A DNA stretch of 64,000 nt from Prostheceraeus crozeri (taxonomy: Eukaryota > Platyhelminthes > Polycladida > Euryleptidae). The notes beneath the pieces were generated by a model, which saw only the letters and a list, made by a program, of their open reading frames with translations, was not told the origin of the DNA and ran no database searches. The stretch is taken from the NCBI GenBank assembly GCA_907163375.1, contig CAJQUW010001446.1, positions 806,001-870,000 of the forward strand, in the 5' to 3' direction. Positions 1-10,925 of this stretch are shown here, in pieces (position 1 is the first letter of the stretch; every line of letters begins with the position of its first letter). Position numbers and translations under genes: made by a program.

Positions 1-696
1 TAGATTTAAAGTTCCGTTATTACTGTCGAATGGCTGTAGACGAGTGGCCGATCAAATAGTAATAAGACGTCGCTTATCAAGTTATGCTGGACTCGGAGTA
101 CACTGTTTATTGTTTCTGACAGACCCCATTGTTGAAAATGCACTGGAAAATGGCTGGATTGGAAACTATTGCTTGGACGAGGCGTGCACTGCTCTGCTCA
201 AATTCGGGTTGTGGATAGCACACTCTGTCCACCACCTCACTCATGGTCCGCACAGTAGACGTTTGATGCTCGTGGTTGGACCATGTTTTTGTAAATGCTA
301 CACACAGAATGCATTATTGGTCTTGCAATTCAGTTGTGCAAGTACATGTAGATTGAAGGAATGCTGTTTATTCATCCTTCATCATCGTGAAATGATGTAT
401 TCTAGATACCTTGTCTTTAACGAGAACAGATTAAGTCATCAAGCTATCTCGATTTAAACTTTTGCAGTGAATTATTGTCAACACGAGAATAAAGCACGAC
501 TCTAATTGTCAAACACGAACACAAATAACAAGGCTCAACACGAAACGAAACCCGATCGAGTTCGTGTCGTGAACGCACACCTCTACTACGCATCTTCAGA
601 TTTAATAAGCTATCATTAAGAATACTTTTACCCTGAAAAATTAATATATCATGAGAAATCTGCCATTTATTTGGTTTCACTTTTTCTCTTTTCCAG
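1..696 (+). other. Opsin intron or upstream sequence, no exon recognised
   Basis: This is the sequence before the opsin exon. It ends in a pyrimidine-rich tract and TTCCAG, a good 3' splice acceptor, at 691-696. A 137-codon open frame at 44-457 has no recognisable domain and no matching splice context, so I do not call it. No opsin transmembrane sequence is visible here, so the preceding opsin exon must lie outside the window. Confidence 0.5.
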
Positions 697-1053
697 AGAG
701 TAGCTGTCAGCACAGCCATTTACTTGATTGCATGGTCACCATACGCAATTATGTCGTTGATAGAAACTTCGGGCTTTAATATTCAAACATCCTTCACACC
801 AATACCTACGATGTTGGCGAAATCTCAAAGTGCATTCAATCCCCTCTTTTATGCCCTTTTGCAACCAAAGTTTCGCGATGAAGTGTTCAGTTTTCTCTTT
901 AATCGAGGTGAGACATCAAGCCATCAGAACTTGGATCCTTCATTGGTTTCAGGTGTTCATGAACCAGTGCCAATGTTTCCGCAACGCGATGCTATTAATC
1001 AGATACAGTTTGTCATGGATACATTATCACCCACCTCCGAAGAAAGAAAGTAA
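697..1053 (+). CDS. Opsin, last coding exon (TM6, TM7 and cytoplasmic tail)
   Basis: Retinal-binding G-protein-coupled receptor of photoreceptive membranes. The exon opens after a TTCCAG acceptor and encodes the end of TM6 with the AWSPY form of the CWxP motif, then TM7 with LAKSQSAFNPLFYAL. The Lys codon at 820-822 is the Schiff-base lysine that defines opsins. NPLFY (838-852) is the NPxxY motif, followed by the helix-8 sequence QPKFRDE. The tail runs about 60 residues, is Ser/Pro-rich, and ends at TAA 1051-1053. Only the 3' exon is in the window (about 118 codons), so the N-terminus and TM1-5 lie upstream on the + strand. The opsin class (Go, xenopsin, Gq, tetraopsin and so on) cannot be decided from this piece. 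The frame is intact, so the gene looks functional. Confidence 0.9.
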   Translation, partial: RVAVSTAIYLIAWSPYAIMSLIETSGFNIQTSFTPIPTMLAKSQSAFNPLFYALLQPKFRDEVFSFLFNRGETSSHQNLDPSLVSGVHEPVPMFPQRDAINQIQFVMDTLSPTSEERK

Positions 1054-2984
1054 TCTGTATGCTGTTGAGGATGTTCCAGAGCAGCTTCTGCATGTGTTAC
1101 TTCAAATGTAAATTCTCGAGAAGAAACGGAACAGAATTCGGGTGCGGCGATTTTGGGTTTTCAATTTTGTCTGGATTGATCTTTAATATCGATCGATGAA
1201 ATTTTAAAATTTTCTGAATTTGATAAATTGCATGCGATAGCCTGCCTCATCATTCAAATTTTATTGGAATGATTACTTTTATTAGTGTAGCAATCTGGAA
1301 GTTCAATGCTGAGATTTTCGTCAACATAATATGCTACATGTCTTCACGCAGACAAAAATTATATTTTATTGCTGAATTACAGCTATTGTTACTGAATTAT
1401 TGCTAGAAAATGGCTTCAGTCATCAAATCTCTATATTTTTAATAATTTTGAAATGTTTATTGATCTTACTGCAATTGTTTCCACAAACACGTGTAAGAGC
1501 AGGCCTATTGACCCCTAACGTAATCGTACGTAGGGATTTCATTCACTATTGATTTATCAAATGTCAAGGTAAAAATTTATGCCGGAATTCTTATGAGTTG
1601 AAAAAAGGATAATGGCAGCAAATTGCTTTTTGAACCAACAGAATTATACTTTAAATACAGCTAACACTTGTCTACAAGACACCCTCAATTAATTAGCAAC
1701 CGCACCCAGGTACCGGCCTCAAAAGCTCAGACCGATAATATTGTGAATCAAGTGAAAAGGACTTGATGAAACTGTCCAAACTGTCTTTCAATATTGTAAC
1801 TTCTTGCTTAAACTACAGAAATGGGGAATCAAAATTCAAAAAGTCCCTATCAGAGGATAAACTCATATTTTTGCACATGCGTAATGAATGATCCTACGAA
1901 CAGCATATCTGACATCTGTCGAAACTGTTCTCAGCCCTTCTACAAAGCATTGAAAGATATGTTGGCAGATATCATCACACATCAGTTCCAGGAATAGTAT
2001 TATGAATGACAAATTGCCATTATAGGGAGGCATCATATCTAAATTTTGAATCTCTGTAATCAGTGTTTCACGATCCTCATCATGGAGCATCGCATTAATT
2101 TCTAGCCGTGTACTTTTTTCAATGAAGTGTTTTGCAAAAAAAGGATGGTAAATACTGTTTTCATTTCATATCTTCCTATTCATTAAATGTTAGGGGAACA
2201 AATCTGTAATGTTCAAATAAAGTTGTAGTTTACTGAATGATTGATGTTTTTCAAATGACAACTAGATTGAATTTTGAAAAAGAGAACGTAAAGGGCCCGC
2301 GCACATTTTGATATTGCTCAAAAAATATAATAAAACTCTAATTTTTGATGTCACATCCAAATTTCATCAAACTTGGCCCATTGGAGCTTCCAAAGTCCGA
2401 CATTTTATCCGATATTGAAATAGTGATTTTTGGAAATCTAACATTTTCGTCAATTTCTTACAGTCAATCCATATTACTTATATATCATTGACAACGTGTA
2501 TAATGAAGTCAAAGTTAACATAATTCATCTACAAATGCATCCATGTAATCTGTACATGAATAATAGCACTTACTTTTAAATGCTTCTTATAACAGCTTTA
2601 CAAGTAATGCTTTCAGTCTTATGCTGCAAGTAGTGAGTAGATCAACTAGACCTGGTTGTGTCATCTGAGGACAAACCTGTAGATACGAATAGCTGGGCTG
2701 TCCGGATTGTAAATACCACCTCTCGCAGTCATGTAATCGGGCAAATCCATTTTATATTACATTTGTCAAAAACGTATCTTTCGTCTGTAAAATCCTTCGT
2801 TCTGAGCCGATTTTCATGATTTTTTAATCTTGATCCTTAGGATTTCCTCTTTTCGGTCGTGATAAATTCAAATCAATCCAAAAAAGTTTTTCCATGAAAA
2901 TGTTAACTCAAGACAGAAAAAATACCAAAAAGGCCTGTCCCAAGCATAAGTACTCTATCTTCGGGAAGAAATTTCGTTGTGATA
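1054..2984. other. Opsin 3' flank and intergenic DNA, nothing recognised
   Basis: AT-rich sequence after the opsin stop. It contains the opsin 3' UTR, whose end I cannot fix. A 75-codon minus-strand frame at 1863-2090 has no recognisable domain. I see no RNA gene or transposon coding sequence here. Confidence 0.4.
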
Positions 2985-3526
2985 CACTGTAAACTGTAAA
3001 CAGCCACTTATCGGACAATTTGTGAGCCACATAAATATTTTGGCACTTGCTGCGTATTATCAGACAAGTTTCCTGCTTGTCAGACAATTTTTGTCTCATC
3101 GCACGAACTAATTTACATTATTGCGTTTACTGCCTATCATACTACTTATGACTAATATATACACTTTTATTGAAATTGGATGGCATCCTTGATAATTTTC
3201 AATTATAGAATATACAATGTTGTAAATAAGTAGGGTTCTTTGTATACTCCTTGAGGCATGGCAATAACAGGTCTGGATATTTGACGTATTGATGCCATCT
3301 TTTAATTCTGTTTTTACAATATTTTTTACAGCTTTTAAGGGTGTATATGGGTGAATTCAGCCACAACTCCTAATTTTTGGGTCAAAATTGTCTTTCAGAT
3401 TTTGTAACTCAATTTTTACAAATAAAACGCATATCTGAATCGAAATTTGCTGTAGATTGCAGAAAAAGCAATGAAAACCACACCACTTTACGAGTTTTGA
3501 TTATAGACGTGATTTTTAAGAAATAA

Positions 3527-3652
3527 GGCGTCGGTTAAGGGACATTAGGCGTCGGTTAAGGGACATCAGGCGTCGGTTAATGGACATCAGGCGTCGGTTA
3601 ATGGACATCAGGCGTCGGTTAATGGACATTAGGCGTCGGTTAAGGGACAACA
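3527..3652 (+). repeat. Six-copy 21-bp tandem array inside the left end of the transposon
   Basis: Units begin at 3527, 3548, 3569, 3590, 3611 and 3632, exactly 21 bp apart, with core GGCGTCGGTTAAGGGACAT and a few single-base variants (AAGGG or AATGG). Two more decayed units follow to about 3693. The same core recurs at the other end of the element, which fits transposase-binding sites rather than a random satellite. Confidence 0.9.
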
Positions 3653-3806
3653 TGATTCGATTAAGCGACATCAAGCGCTATTTAAGGAACTACAGACTGT
3701 GCCAGCTGGGGGAATTAAAAGGCAATTGAAATACTCAAAGTTTTCATGAAAGTATTTCTTCAGAAATATGCAACCAATCACAAAAGTCTGCCTCTAGTCA
3801 GTGTCA

Positions 3807-5202
3807 CTACAGATATTGCCAATGTTTTGAATTAAAGCATTTGCATCCAATAGGTCTACTGCAGTTGCAAGCCAAATCCCGGAAAATGATTTTTTCCGTC
3901 TGAAAAACCACGTGATGGCATTTGGCGATACCAATCATAGGCCGTAGTCGGATATTATTGAGCATATTCTTCATTACATCGATTTCTCTACTGCTCACCT
4001 GAAAAGAAACATTCAAAGTTATAAATAAAAGGAAAATATGGAATAAAACAATGTAAGCTTATTTTGTTTTTTATTCCTTTAGATTACTCGAAAATCAGTT
4101 GATCAAAGTTAACTTATTCACAACAAAATGAAATAGTAGAAAAACCTACCACTTTTGCATCTATCTTAGTTTCAGATAGAAGAGGAATGATGTCTCTTGC
4201 AGACTGGATAGAATGTCTTTCATGGGACACATGGTTATCGGCCATCCGCTTTACTATAGCACCAACCCCATCCGGTGCGCCTTTCCCGTGACCCGTTTCC
4301 GTGTATATCCATTCATACTCCTCCATACCATGAGCGATACACACTTTCATCATCAAATATAACATCGAGCGATTTCTATATTGACTCAGAGGGGAGTCCG
4401 ACACAATCGTTATCTGAAACAAAAATGAGCTCAACTAAAAGTGCACGTATGTTTAATACTCACTTTATAAGTTATCTATAATTTGTTGCATAAGAAAACG
4501 AAGCATGATTGAATGGAAACATGTTGTTGATAGGCAAGGCAACAAATATCTTCAACCAAATTCTTTGCGAATAGGAAATCATATCTATAACAAAATTATT
4601 AAAATTAAAAAAAAAATAAAATCTAAAATATATTAAATCAATTTATAAGGTGATACGAATTTAAGTACTTTTTCTCGGATACAAACTTTTCATAGTGTAT
4701 TTAGTATCATATAGCCTAGATATTTGATTTCCGTACCTTTTTCATCATCGAATGATTGTCGAGGAGGAATTCATTGACGTGAGCTGCAGTTTTGCGATTA
4801 TCATCGGATAAGGTCACGAAGCATTGTGGAGGCTTGTTTTTAGTGTAGCAAACACCTTGATGGATAGTTATCTGATGGTGATTTCCGAAGTGGGCGGCTT
4901 GTACTTCCATACTATTTTTCGTTGTGTAATTCTCGGAAAAATCAATATGAATTATCATCTCATCTTCGGATAAATTAGACTTCACAAATCGAATTTGCCG
5001 GAACTGATTAACGACTCTGAAGAGATGAATCGCATATTTAGCCAAATTTTCCTCAAATTGTCGTACGAGTCTCGATCTCAAGTTTTCTCTTATGACTACG
5101 CTTCACTGCCTCTGATCTGCGGGCTCTGTATTCCGGATCATTTCTTTTTCTTTCCCGATATCTATGATCCCTAGCGCGTTTCAATTCGATATTTTGCGGC
5201 AT
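3807..5202 (-). CDS. Transposase of the D-F-S-E-N type, three visible exons
   Basis: Likely DDE/DDD-type transposase of the surrounding element. Exon at 5202 down to about 4740: basic region (RARDHRYRERKR), then IIHIDFSENY followed by EVQAAHFGNHHQITIH, a block I know from many unannotated invertebrate transposases; the D and E are candidate catalytic residues. Exon 4413-4150: ITIVSDSPLSQYRNR and ETGHGKGAPDGVGAIVKR, with a second D (SDSP) and the conserved HGKG/PDGVG block. Exon 3998-3807: IRLRPMIGIAKCHHV and a Cys-rich tail (CNCSRPIGCKC), then a stop. Splice sites are GT-AG. The first exon changes frame near 5080, so it carries either a frameshift or an unrecognised small intron. A TTACAG acceptor just before 5202 implies further upstream exons. 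The N-terminal Cys motifs expected in the family are not seen. Confidence 0.7.
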
Positions 5203-6988
5203 CTGTAAGAAAAGGAAGTCTAGTAAATGTTCAGTTACTACTACTTTCATAGAAAGGTTGTAAATATACTCATCGCTTACGGTATGTAGGTACTTATTAA
5301 TTAGACATTTTAATTTACGTATCATTAGTAGACATGATGATTCATTATGACACGAACTAGAAACTTGCGACATTACGACATTATGTAGACAAGCCTATCA
5401 ATAATAAGACATCAAAGAGATAAAAAGTAGTCTTCGCAATGAATACCTGAGATACATCAACGTTATGTTCTAATATTTACATAAATTTTACTTGACTTAA
5501 CTTCCAAAATATATCCAATTATCAGTTAATAACAAAGATACTTACAGCTGAGTTTTAGGCTATGTCTTATGTCATGCGTTTTATGTGATAGATATACATG
5601 TAGTACGAATGTTGGAATTATTGGCACAGAATGTCCTTGGCGCGAGACGTCAAAGATGTCAATGATTCCAATATGTGGCATAACCTCCTTCTATGGCTGT
5701 AGACTTTCTATGATTAACCTCTGTTAGGGTTAAATTCAAATTCTTGGATTATGCATAGATAATTTGAAGCTGATAATGACCTACTAAGTGATAAAAGGAG
5801 GTTAGGCCTATGTATCGTTAATTCAGGCAGTATCTTTATAGGCTACTTAGAAAATCGCGCACTGAAATTTTACTCATTTCCAACGTATAAGAATAGAGAC
5901 GTAAGCCTACTTTACGACGATTTGACGATGCTTTAAGTTACACAATGGATTATTTATCAACTTAAGCAATTTCAATGAAAAATGACTTAAATCTTACTTA
6001 AATTCAGTCTTAAAATTCTAATAGGTGAACTATCAACCTATTTAAAGCCTTAATAGCAAAGAAATTTAAACATCAATTCATCTAGTTGATAATCATTCCT
6101 TATTAAAACAAGTCAGCTAACTTAAAGAAGGTGTGGAAAAGTTCCTACCCCAAGAACCGGGTTAAGGAATTACATCGAAAAGAAAGAGACAACAGACAAT
6201 GGTCTCAAAAGTACCTTTTGATGATGCAAGACTATATGTTTCTTTGTCTATGAATAGCTTCAACTTTGGTAAGAAAAAGAAGGATCGATTTTATTCATCT
6301 ACTTTATGAAATTTGCAACACCGAAAGGAGGATCATCATATTCCATAAGGTTAATTGGTTAAGAATCTTTGTTTCACTATAAAGATGAGCCTTAAACTCT
6401 TAGGAATAATACTGAGTTTGCATCATCAAAGGAATATCAAAGCAAAATGAAAAGTGATGATAGTCATTTACTTACCCCTGCTTGTGAGCTTCACTATGCA
6501 ATCGAGAGCAGACCGTCAATTTGTGACGCTTGAATCTTAAGATATCTTTATATTGATGTTTTCCCCAAACTCGACAGTGACTCATGATTATGTCCTAACG
6601 AGCTGAGAAAATGTGCGCGCGCACATCAATATCATCACCATGTCAAAGATATTTTGTGACTGTTACAGATAGTGGGCGTCGGAAGCGGAAAAAAAGAAGC
6701 ACTGATTAACTCTCTATGCAACACTGATTGACTCTGATAAGTTGAGCTACAATTCGACGAACCAACTTGTCGGAAATCTGAATGTTACGTCATCACGTCT
6801 TACGTTTATGGAGACTCATGAATTCCTAGATAGTATGCCCCATGTCTACGAGTCCATGACCGACTTGACTTGCTCTGTATTTTCAAAACATTCTGACAGA
6901 AAACTTCAAATGATTCAGTTAACGAATCTAGAAGATTAGTTAACATAAGATTCAATTAACGAATCTAGAGATTTCTATCGTATAACAT

Positions 6989-7412
6989 GTCCCTTAACCG
7001 ACGCCATTTATCCCTTAACCGACGGCGTCGGTTAATGGACGTTTTGTGAATGTTTTGCGATATTGTTGACTGCAAGAGGTGTTTAATTGCTATTCTTTTT
7101 GTCTCATTTCGAACACATATTTTATCTCGATCACATAATAAGTGTATATCAATTACAAACTTAGCAGTTAACTCTAAAAATGATTTAACATCGGCGTCGG
7201 TTAAGGGACATTTTGTGGTCAAAATCAGAACGACAAATGACAAAATCTTCAAAATGGGGAAATTTCCTTTATAGTTTCGGCATTCATATTTTATTATGTT
7301 TTCATAACTTATATAGACTACTGTATCATTCCAAAATACTTCAAAATATCATTTTTCTTTCATTGTTTAATAGCGTCGGTTAAGGGACAAAAAAGGCGTC
7401 GGTTAAGGGACA
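6989..7412. repeat. Dispersed and inverted copies of the same 21-bp unit near the right end
   Basis: Two copies on the minus strand abut one on the plus strand at 6989-7040, forming an inverted pair centred on CGACGGCGTCG. Single plus-strand copies lie at 7193-7211 and two at 7373-7412. The unit is the same as in the tandem array at 3527-3652. Confidence 0.85.
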
Positions 7413-8150
7413 TATATTTTCGAGGACATGTATTTTGTGGTGGCATGCACTAAGTATACAACTGCAATTAACGGAATTTATATTTTCAGAAATATATATT
7501 TCTACTGAGTAATATATTAGTAAATTATCAAGCAGCAAATTTCAACTATTAACCCGTAGAAATTGTCGAAAGATACCCTTGTCGCATTTAAGACACCTGT
7601 TTTTGGCATGTTCTTGGATTTTGATCATGTATTACTGCTCAAAGAAGTGATAACTGAGAAAAAAGAATATTTGTACCTAAGCAATTTGAACTGATATTAA
7701 TCAGTGAAAAAATTTTGCAGTCATAATAGCATTATTTTATATTTGAGCAGCAGAAGACATCAAATCGGGAGTTCTAGCTGAATTCACCCATATACTTCCC
7801 TAAAGTTGACATTGACATAGCGGACTTGTAAAGTATCAGAATTGTTCATAATGCGAGTGTGAATGAGTGGAGCAGAGTTAGAACCTATGTGATTAGGAGT
7901 GACTAATTGACATTAGCTGATGTTGAATAGTTTGATCATATTTAAATATTTTGAGTTTGAGAGACAATATTTCTAGAAAAGTAGACAGAATTGTCTGATA
8001 TTTTGGCGAATAATTGTCTCAAATTGTCTCTCTTGTCTGCTCTAAACAGCCACTTTTGGCTGTTGATTGTCAGATGTTGTCTGTTGCAATTGTCTGATCA
8101 TTTTGGCTGTTATTTTGTCTGATGTTTGGCTGTATACAGTTTACAGTGTA

Positions 8151-8758
8151 TACATAAATAATACAAATAAGGTTATGCATCATGTGAAAGCGCATGAACC
8201 CTACTTTCAAATAGACTATAATTAAAGATTGCATTTACATTTATTTTGGATTTTTCTTCAATTAGCCATTGTGCCACAAAAATTGTTTTATGACCGACAG
8301 CATTTTTTTGTCTTCTGACCAATGCACATTTCTCAACAAAAAAAATCATGTTTTTACTTTCTCTATATGACGAAATACATCATTTGTGAGTCTAGTTATT
8401 GCATCAAAAGGAAAAAAATCAACTGTGGATCATCACAATTGAGCAATTGTGAATTTTAAAAAAGTCCTGAATTCTTTCGATTTTTTCGATTTTTCTCAAA
8501 ACTTCAATTTATTGCTGAAACCACATTTTTTTAATCGAATTTCATGAAAACTCACGGAATTATCGAGAACAAGCATCCGACATTTTATTTCATTAGACAA
8601 TATCATTTTCAAAATCTCGTAAAACGGCCAAAATGTCCATCTGACCGAGACCACAGAATTATCGGTCAGAAGACACCCTAGCCTAATGTATAGTACAAGT
8701 GCTCATTTGGTGTGGTCGCCACTATGATTTTTGAGTTCAGCATGAAAAATTGATTATA
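8151..8758. other. Spacer between two transposon nests, nothing recognised
   Basis: AT-rich with several poly-A and poly-T runs. No coding sequence, TIR or RNA gene recognised. Confidence 0.4.
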
Positions 8759-8898
8759 CAGTGGACTCTCGATACAAGAATCACATCGGGAAATTATATT
8801 TTGATTCTTTTAACGAGATTATTCTTATAACGAGAGCTTTTATCATGATGATGAGCAATCATGCCTTTTATTTGTAATTAAAATTATATGTATATATA

Positions 8899-10264
8899 CA
8901 GAGTGTTAAAAAAGTTAAGCAAAATTTAGTTGTTAAAAGTTTTATTCAATTCATAGATCATAATGAGAATTGAGAACGTAGAAGACGATCAAAGAAGATG
9001 TTCAAAGTGTCCTCCGTCATTTAGAACACACTTCGCCATTCTGTCTCGCACAGACCTGCACACTTTTCTGCAAAGAGTCACATCAATGGTCTGCAACTGT
9101 TCAGAAATAAGCAACCGCAGCTGGTCGAGAGAAGTTGGGTTGTGGGAGTAGACTATCTTTTAAAACACCCAGCAAGAAAAAATCTGCTGGTGTCAAATCG
9201 GGCGACCTGGCTGGCCACTCGATTGGTCCCCTCCTACCAATCCACCTTCCGGGAAATTTTTCATCAAGGAAAGCTCGCACAGTGCTTGCGAAATGCGGGG
9301 GATCAAAAAAATGTTTAAGCATGTAAAGGTAAGGCTGTCCGGTAACACTGCCATCAAAGAAATAGGGACCGATTATTCCAACAGAAGAAATACCACACCA
9401 TACAGTCACTCCAGGCATATTGACGTCTTTTTCGATAATGTGATGCAGGTTGGTGTCATTCCAATAAATGCAGTTGTGCCGATTCAAATGACCATTTAAT
9501 TTAAAGGTGGCCTCGTCTGACCAGATGATGTTATCAATACTTGCAGGATTTGCTCTGAACATTTCAAAATTCTCGCAACTTTGCATTCGCCTGTCTGGAT
9601 CATCCTCATTGATGGCGTGAAATAATCGAGAGATGTACGGCTCATATCCTAATTCTTTCAAGGTATTGAACACAGTCACGTGAGATACATTGTATTCTGA
9701 AGTATTGGATATTTGACGTGCAATACGACGTGCTGACGTTGGAGTATTCGGTTCAATTTCTTGCAACACAACTCTTTGAAACTCTGAGATTTGCATACAG
9801 ATGGCCGACCAGAACGACCCTCATCAGCAACAGACCCGCTTTCTTCAAACTTGTGAATGACTCTCATTATTGTTGAAACATGGGGAGGGCTCTCACCAGC
9901 CTGTCTTGCAACTTCAGATGCATTACATCCAGATGAATAATAATTTTCACCAGATTTATTCTCTCTTTGATTGTGAAACGTCGAGCCATTAACGTAGAGC
10001 TATAGTTAATACGCAAAGCTGATTGACTGAACACGAGGAGTGACATTAGTAGATGAGTACAATTCAATGCTGGACAATCAATTTTGAAACTATGGCAGCG
10101 ACTCGTGAAGTGGACGATTCTAAACATAAATGTGCTGCAAGTCTGGTAGTTTTGCAATATTTCTATGGTAGCTAACTTTCTATGGTATCAGTTCCATCAG
10201 TCGTTCTCGATTCAGTTGTTTGCTAACTATGATGAAAATTTTGCGTTACTTTTTTAACACCCGG
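8899..10264 (-). mobile_element. Mariner/Tc1-superfamily element (1.37 kb), decayed
   Basis: TIRs of about 28 bp: GTGTTAAAAAAGTTAAGCAA at the left and its near-complement ending TTAACACCCGG at the right. TA flanks both ends (8897-8898 and 10265-10266). It contains one transposase relic on the minus strand. It is inserted in the left arm of the pogo-like element. Confidence 0.9.
9101..9989 (-). pseudogene. Mariner-family transposase relic
   Basis: Cut-and-paste transposase of the IS630-Tc1-mariner superfamily. It starts MARRFTIKERINLVKI (ATG 9989-9987), followed by a helix-turn-helix (NASEVARQAG, then STIMRVIHKFEESGSV) and a GRSGRPSV linker. The catalytic core has the first Asp in NIIWSDEATFKLNGHLNRHN and the third acidic position in WPARSPDLTPADFF. 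The segment that should hold the second Asp (QQDGAPPH in relatives) is deleted: MLKHFF runs straight into DPPHFAS. At least two frameshifts separate the N-terminal pieces, near 9900 and near 9800. It cannot encode an active enzyme. DFF rather than an ENxW motif at the end of the core favours a mariner-side (DDxD) family over classical Tc1. Confidence 0.85.
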
Positions 10265-10266
10265 TA

Positions 10267-10755
10267 TATATATATCCTTATTAGTAATCAGCAGTGGCGT
10301 CTTCTCCGTACCTGCGAGGCCTTCGGCGCATCCTCAAAAAATAATTTTCCAACAATTATAAAAGTGAAAAGTGTCATCATTCATTTAAATTCGATAGCTT
10401 CTCGCGACAGCTGTGCACAGCTTTTCGTCTCAAAGTCACTGACGCTCAACCTCATTGAACAGTTTTGCAGCACGTGCTCGAATTACAACTGTTTTCTTCG
10501 AACAATTAAACACACAAGCTGGTCGTGTGTTCAGACGAGCATTGATGTTCAGACAGAGTGAAAGAGAGTTGTGTGCGTGTGAGGCAGTAAGCGCACGCGC
10601 CCGCGCCGATATTGTCTTTTCCGATTGACATGATGCTTTGCCTTCTCCAATTTTTGCAATGAAATTTTTCGCGATTCTTGATCGAGGCGCAGTATCTAAA
10701 TATAGTAAGGGAAGCGCAACCCAATTGTTCCTGGATTCGCTTTATGTCAGAGAGG
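10267..10755 (-). other. Middle segment of the pogo-like element with HTH-like relic
   Basis: Sequence between the mariner and P insertions. The minus strand at about 10640-10766 encodes SDIKRIQEQLGCASLTIF and then RYCASIKNREKF, which resembles the pogo/CENP-B DNA-binding helix-turn-helix ending in KNKEKI. The reading is decayed and short, so the match is suggestive only. Confidence 0.35.
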
Positions 10756-10925
10756 CCACTACGCATAGAGGTATAATATCTTCCCTGTTATATCTAGAGC
10801 GCTGACTGTGCATGACTCGCAGGGCGAGAAGCTGTAACATTCATGGCGATGGGAATTCCCCAAACTTGTGCGGCAGAAAGATTGAGGGTCAACTTATCTG
10901 CATCGTTTAAACGCGAGTGTTAGCC

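Larger units (their letters stand above)
3339..7800 (-). mobile_element. 4.46-kb DNA transposon with 21-bp subterminal arrays, TSD TAA
   Basis: Terminal inverted repeats of about 30 bp: both ends read GGG, a few variable bases, then TATATGGGTGAATTCAGC and a further AACTCC block (left 3339-3370, right 7767-7800 in reverse). TAA lies directly outside each end (3336-3338 and 7801-7803), giving a 3-bp TSD. Inside each end are copies of a 21-bp unit, GGCGTCGGTTAAGGGACAT. A multi-exon transposase gene runs on the minus strand at 3807-5202. The element sits inside the CACTG MITE. The superfamily is not one I can name with certainty; the 3-bp TWA-type target recalls PIF/Harbinger, but the transposase motifs do not. 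Confidence 0.8.
2985..8148. mobile_element. CACTG-ended MITE (CACTA/EnSpm-like), split by another transposon
   Basis: The left end CACTGTAAACTGTA followed by aACAGCCA (from 2985) is matched in inverse orientation by the right end closing at 8148, about 22 of 23 bases. TA flanks both sides (2983-2984 and 8149-8150). Both arms are packed with short subterminal repeats of the type TTGTCTGA and TTTTGGCTGT in both orientations, for example around 3000-3100 and 7960-8140. Removing the inserted element at 3339-7800 leaves about 700 bp with no coding sequence, so this is a non-autonomous element. CACTG termini and subterminal repeats suggest the CACTA/EnSpm group, but the 2-bp TA duplication is shorter than usual for it, so the superfamily is uncertain. 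Confidence 0.7.

Noticed and set aside
44-457. 137-codon plus-strand open frame upstream of the opsin exon
   Set aside because: No opsin transmembrane pattern or other domain, and no splice sites that join it to the exon at 697.
5053-5373. Upstream extension of the transposase exon to 5373
   Set aside because: A TTACAG acceptor lies immediately before the ATG at 5202, and the extension has no family similarity.
3339-7800. Assignment of the 4.46-kb element to PIF/Harbinger because of the TAA target
   Set aside because: The transposase motifs (HIDFSENY, HGKGAPDGVG) are not those of the Harbinger DDE protein, and no Myb-like second ORF is seen.
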